From an uncultured Spirochaetales bacterium (lineage in GTDB: Bacteria; Spirochaetota; Spirochaetia; Sphaerochaetales; Sphaerochaetaceae), in NCBI GenBank assembly GCA_949297785.1, contig CASFTW010000016.1, positions 1 through 44,949 on the forward strand: a stretch of DNA of 44,949 bases, in the 5' to 3' direction. Numbering within the stretch: the first letter of the stretch is position 1; each line of letters opens with the position of its first letter. Under the pieces are notes generated by a model that did no database searches, was not told the origin of the DNA, and saw only the letters and a list, made by a program, of their open reading frames with translations. Below are positions 41,685-44,949 of this stretch, piece by piece. Both the position numbers and the translations under genes were made by a program.

Positions 41685-43682
41685 GTGAGTATAGATCTTA
41701 ATCAGGAACTGAACAGCGAACAGGCAAAAGCCGCAGGAAACATTCATGGACCGAGTCTGATCATTGCAGGTGCAGGAAGCGGCAAGACCCGCATGATCAC
41801 CTACCGCATAGCATACATGCTTGAGCAGGGCATAAAGGAAAGTGAAATACTTGCCCTCACCTTCACAAACAAAGCGGCAAAGGAAATGAGCGAGAGAATA
41901 AAATCGCTTACAGGCCTTAAGCTGAAAGGCCTCACCGCATCCACCTTCCACTCATTCGGCTTGGGACTGCTCAAGCAGTACATCCAGTATCTGGGATATA
42001 AGAACAATTTCACAATCTACGACACCAATGACAATATGGCACTGCTGAAGCAGGTCATAGTAAGTCTTGATCTGGAACTGAGCAATTACAATCTCTATTC
42101 TCTTCTCTCCACTTTTTCCGATGTCAAGACAGGACGGATCAAGGGCTTTCAGAACAAGGACGGTGCCGTGAATCAGATCTATCAGGAGTGGCTGCTTTCA
42201 CAGAAGGCATACAATGTCGTCGACTTTGACGATCTCATCCTGCTGCCGATCCGCCTTTTCGAGAAACGTCCCGACGTTCTTGAGAAAGTCCGGGAAAGAT
42301 TCAGATACATCATGGTGGACGAATTCCAGGACACTTCCCTGCTTCAGTATAAGTTCATTTCCATGATTGCAAAGAAATACAGGAATATCTGCGTGGTAGG
42401 CGATGATGATCAGAGCATATACTCATGGAGAGGTGCCAATTACAGGAATATACAGTCTTTTGAGGAAGATTTTCCCGAACGCAGGGAATTCAAGCTGGAA
42501 AGGAATTACCGGTCAACCGGCACCATACTGGAAGCCGCAAACAACCTCATTGTCCATAACAAGGAAAGAAAGAGCAAAAAACTCTGGACTGACGGTGAGG
42601 AAGGAAGCAGGATTTACCTCATCTCAAGCGAGGATGAGGATGATGAAGCTTTCATGATTGCAGATGGAATCAAAAAGCGCCATGAGAAAAGCGGTGTTCC
42701 CTATAGCGAATTCGGAATACTTGTCAGGACCAATTCTCTTATAAACACTCTTGAGAATGCTCTGATGGAAAACGGTATACAGGCTCAGATTTCAGGTGCA
42801 TCAAGCTTCTTTGACAGAAAGGAAGTAAGGGATCTCATCTGCTATCTGAAGATAATCGTCAATACTGATGACGATGTCTCGCTTCTGAGAATAATAAACA
42901 CACCGCGCCGGAGTATCGGGCGTACATCCGTGGAAAAGCTGAGAGCATATGCGGACAGGAAAAACATCTCCCTTTTTGACGCCATGACGGAATTCGCATA
43001 TGCCGCTGATTCCCCTGTCAAAGGAAAAAGCCAGGAAAACCTGAAGACTTTTTCATCCCAGGTGCTCGGCTGGCAGGAGGAGAACAAGAACAACAGAAAG
43101 GCTAAGCTCCTTTCTGATATAATCGACACAATTGGTTATAAGGAAATGCTTTACGAAGAGTATCCGGATAAACCGAAGCTGATTGATGCAAAAATGAGAT
43201 CCCTTGAGTTTCTTATCGGAAGGCTCTCCCGTTTCGAGAAGAACAATCCTGATGCCACGCTGCGTGACTATCTGAACATAATGAGTCTTGACAGCAAGGA
43301 TACTGAGGATAAGGATGAGGGGAAAGTCAATCTCATGACCATGCATGCATCAAAAGGTCTTGAATTCGATACCGTGTATCTTGCCGGTGTTGAAGACAAT
43401 ATCATACCATCTTCACGCGCGCTTGAAGAGAATCCCAGAAACATTGACGAGGAGAGACGTCTCTTCTATGTTGCCATCACGAGAGCACGCAAGGAACTCA
43501 ATATAAGCTACTGTGAAAAAAGAAAGGACAGAATGGGAGAAGCCCATCTTGTCCTTCCCTCCCGCTTTCTTGAGGAGATTCCCGAATCCCTCCTCACGCA
43601 AAGCGAAGCTGAAATTGAAACCACCGATGATAAAATCGGAATGCTCAATGATCTCTTAAGCAGATTCGCAAAAACTAGGTAA
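41685..43682 (+). CDS. pcrA: UvrD/PcrA/Rep superfamily 1 DNA helicase
   Basis: A 665-residue 3'-5' DNA helicase. Motifs in order: LNSEQAKA (Q), AGAGSGKT (Walker A), LTFTNKAAKEM, TFHSFG, MVDEFQDTS (Walker B), VGDDDQSIYSWRGA, LERNYRST, LMTMHASKGLEFDTVYLAGVED, and VAITRARKEL. The length is near Rep/PcrA rather than RecB. The short C-terminus lacks the long UvrD/PcrA Tudor tail, so Rep- or PcrA-type cannot be decided; the symbol is approximate. GTG 41685 is the start, with a promoter ending eight bases before. Its end overlaps the opposing PTS gene by 8 bases. Confidence 0.92.
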   Translation: MSIDLNQELNSEQAKAAGNIHGPSLIIAGAGSGKTRMITYRIAYMLEQGIKESEILALTFTNKAAKEMSERIKSLTGLKLKGLTASTFHSFGLGLLKQYIQYLGYKNNFTIYDTNDNMALLKQVIVSLDLELSNYNLYSLLSTFSDVKTGRIKGFQNKDGAVNQIYQEWLLSQKAYNVVDFDDLILLPIRLFEKRPDVLEKVRERFRYIMVDEFQDTSLLQYKFISMIAKKYRNICVVGDDDQSIYSWRGANYRNIQSFEEDFPERREFKLERNYRSTGTILEAANNLIVHNKERKSKKLWTDGEEGSRIYLISSEDEDDEAFMIADGIKKRHEKSGVPYSEFGILVRTNSLINTLENALMENGIQAQISGASSFFDRKEVRDLICYLKIIVNTDDDVSLLRIINTPRRSIGRTSVEKLRAYADRKNISLFDAMTEFAYAADSPVKGKSQENLKTFSSQVLGWQEENKNNRKAKLLSDIIDTIGYKEMLYEEYPDKPKLIDAKMRSLEFLIGRLSRFEKNNPDATLRDYLNIMSLDSKDTEDKDEGKVNLMTMHASKGLEFDTVYLAGVEDNIIPSSRALEENPRNIDEERRLFYVAITRARKELNISYCEKRKDRMGEAHLVLPSRFLEEIPESLLTQSEAEIETTDDKIGMLNDLLSRFAKTR

Positions 43683-44691
43683 GCAGCATATCACCCTGTC
43701 TTATCCAGCCTTTTTTCCTCATGAACTCGCTTATTGCAAGACTTATGAGCGCAGGCAGGATGAAATGCAGAAGTATAATGGCAGGGAGGCTCTGAAGTCC
43801 CATCACGGCAACGGCATTGAACTGACCGACAAGTCCGGAAGTTCCCATTCCTGCCCCTGATGCGTTGTTCGTCATTTTGAATATGCATGTCGAAACAGGT
43901 CCAAGTATTGCAGAACAGAGTGTCGGAGGAATCCATATCTTCCAGTTTTTCCATATATTGGGAATCTGAAGCATGCTTGTGCCGATTCCCTGACTGATAA
44001 GTCCTCCGATCCCGTTTTCCCTGAATGACGAGACTGCGAATCCTATCATCTGGCAGCAACAGCCGCAGCACGCCGCCCCTGCTGCAAGTCCGTCAAGACC
44101 AAGCGAGATGCATATGGCTGCCGATGATATCGGAAGTGTGAGGACCATGCCCACAACAGTCGAGACAAGAATACCCATGGGAAGAGGATAAAGCTGTGTA
44201 AGACTGTTTATGAATGCCCCTATCGCATTCATCAGTGCAGATACCACAGGCGACAGGAAGAGTCCTATAACTGATCCGGCTATGATTGTTGTCAACGGAA
44301 CAAGGATAATATCAACCCTGGTTTTGCCGGAAATCCATTTACCGCACAGTGCACCTGCCAGTGCGGCAACAGTTGCCCCAAGCGGCTCTCCGCTGGAGAC
44401 TGCATATGTTGCCATGTCGAAAGTACCTGCACCGACAGCACCTGCTATTGCGGATGCGAAAACCGCAAGAGGCGGAGCACCCGCTGCAGATGCAACACCG
44501 ACACCTATAGCCGGCCCGGTGAAATACTGCGCGATCTGCCCGATTGAAACCAGCACATCAAGGCCTGCATATGTTCCTATCTGCTTGATTATCAGACCGA
44601 TTATAAGGGATGCGAACAGGCCTTGTGCCATACCGTTGAGGATTCTGACAACTGCATCCCCTATCCTTACTTTTTCTTTCGTGTTTTCCAT
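43675..44691 (-). CDS. PTS EIIC-like permease (PTS_EIIC_2 type)
   Basis: A 338-residue very hydrophobic membrane protein rich in Gly and Ala, with around ten helices, matching the PTS transporter subunit IIC type (PTS_EIIC_2). Typical stretches are FTGPAIGVGVASAAGAPPLAVF, PISSAAICISLGLDGLAAGAACCGCCCQMIGFAVSSF and NASGAGMGTSGLVGQF. The CCGCCC run is a family feature. No EIIA, EIIB or HPr gene is in the window, so phosphorylating partners, if any, lie elsewhere. The substrate is unknown. CCGGAG lies nine bases before the ATG; the ~80-base leader may sequester that site. Confidence 0.88.
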   Translation of the reverse strand: MENTKEKVRIGDAVVRILNGMAQGLFASLIIGLIIKQIGTYAGLDVLVSIGQIAQYFTGPAIGVGVASAAGAPPLAVFASAIAGAVGAGTFDMATYAVSSGEPLGATVAALAGALCGKWISGKTRVDIILVPLTTIIAGSVIGLFLSPVVSALMNAIGAFINSLTQLYPLPMGILVSTVVGMVLTLPISSAAICISLGLDGLAAGAACCGCCCQMIGFAVSSFRENGIGGLISQGIGTSMLQIPNIWKNWKIWIPPTLCSAILGPVSTCIFKMTNNASGAGMGTSGLVGQFNAVAVMGLQSLPAIILLHFILPALISLAISEFMRKKGWIRQGDMLLT

Positions 44692-44697
44692 GAAAAA

Positions 44698-44770
44698 CTC
44701 CGGAATTTACAGAATGCGGATGACAGCTAAAACATCATCAGTGACTTATCCTTAATGACGGCCTCCGGAA
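44698..44770 (-). promoter_or_regulatory. Leader with paired TTCCGGAG repeats before the PTS gene
   Basis: The minus strand carries TTCCGGAG twice in the leader, at 44770-44763 and 44705-44698. The second copy contains the Shine-Dalgarno GGAG. Because TCCGGA is self-complementary, the two copies can pair over 8 bp (end pairs G-U) and hide the ribosome site. Regulatory use is inference. Confidence 0.35.
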
Positions 44771-44778
44771 CAGGACAT

Positions 44779-44807
44779 ACAGTAAAGTAAAATATTAAAG
44801 ATGTAAA
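44779..44807 (-). promoter_or_regulatory. Promoter of the PTS EIIC-like gene
   Basis: On the minus strand TTTACA (44807-44802), a 17-base spacer and TACTGT (44784-44779). The leader to ATG 44691 is about 80 bases, unusually long for this window. Confidence 0.5.
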
Positions 44808-44814
44808 TACTGAT

Positions 44815-44949
44815 TAAGTAATTGATTATATACCAACCAGTTTTTATTGCTTAAATCTATAATTATTATATAGTATAAAATTTATTTAATATAATTATTA
44901 TTATGATTATAATTATATTTTATAAATACAATATTATATTCATATAATA
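44815..44949. other. Extremely A+T-rich non-coding sequence at the window end
   Basis: From about 44815 to the end the sequence is almost only A and T, with runs such as TTATTTAATATAATTATTATTAT and no reading frame, against roughly balanced composition elsewhere. It lies upstream of the leftward PTS gene. It could be a strong curved promoter region, the edge of an acquired segment, or an assembly-edge artefact. Confidence 0.5.

Noticed and set aside
1..44949. CRISPR array
   Set aside because: No regularly spaced direct repeats were seen; the only close repeats are the tRNA-Glu pair and the IS palindromes.

Overview
The window looks like a chromosomal segment of a host-associated spirochaete, most like the Sphaerochaeta/Treponema side of Spirochaetota. 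This is inferred from gene content: a Borrelia EF-G2-like elongation factor beside a divergent EF-G paralogue, a bacterial XPB helicase, and many small densely packed metabolic genes. No 16S rRNA is present, so the lineage call is moderate. There are about 34 intact protein genes, one MATE gene broken by an IS200/IS605-type element, and three tRNAs. Gene ends are very tight: tail-to-tail genes repeatedly overlap, and co-directional genes overlap by 1 to 29 bases.

Layout. 1-350 holds a leftward promoter of stable-RNA type and a rightward promoter. 351-5826 carries a MATE exporter, a leftward tRNA-Lys/Glu/Glu cluster, an aldehyde dehydrogenase with a probable TPR lipoprotein, and a CLC channel of the fluoride-type branch. 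5817-8419 is the MATE pseudogene carrying a tnpB-only element. 8501-13187 has two EF-G family genes around an Xre regulator. 13243-21361 has trmB, mfd, an inositol-phosphatase-like enzyme, an NTPase, an ACT-domain protein, nrdR, a dNTPase and a small membrane protein. 21407-26372 is a coupled operon of aroK, aroC, XPB helicase and an XPB partner resembling TFIIH p52. 26365-31479 has an aroD-aroE fusion, an ABC-F ATPase, maf, an ArsR/SmtB regulator and a GNAT acetyltransferase. 31565-37637 is the oxidative TCA arm: gltA rightward, acn and icd leftward, enough to make 2-oxoglutarate from acetyl-CoA and oxaloacetate. 37700-44691 has membrane proteins, an m5C methyltransferase, a DUF362 ferredoxin-like protein, a glycosyltransferase, a UvrD/PcrA helicase and a PTS IIC permease. 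The last ~130 bases are almost pure A+T.

The most striking general signal is at gene starts. Many first genes of transcription units have no Shine-Dalgarno sequence. Instead a sigma-70-like promoter ends 6-9 bases before the start codon, with a 17 +/- 1 base spacer, so the start codon would sit at or next to +1 (leaderless mRNA). Genes inside operons and a minority of first genes have clear Shine-Dalgarno sites. This pattern also corrects several start codons. The other leading finding is the XPB plus p52-like pair, two adjacent proteins that appear to carry copies of the same clutch-like domain, as XPB and p52 do in eukaryotic TFIIH.
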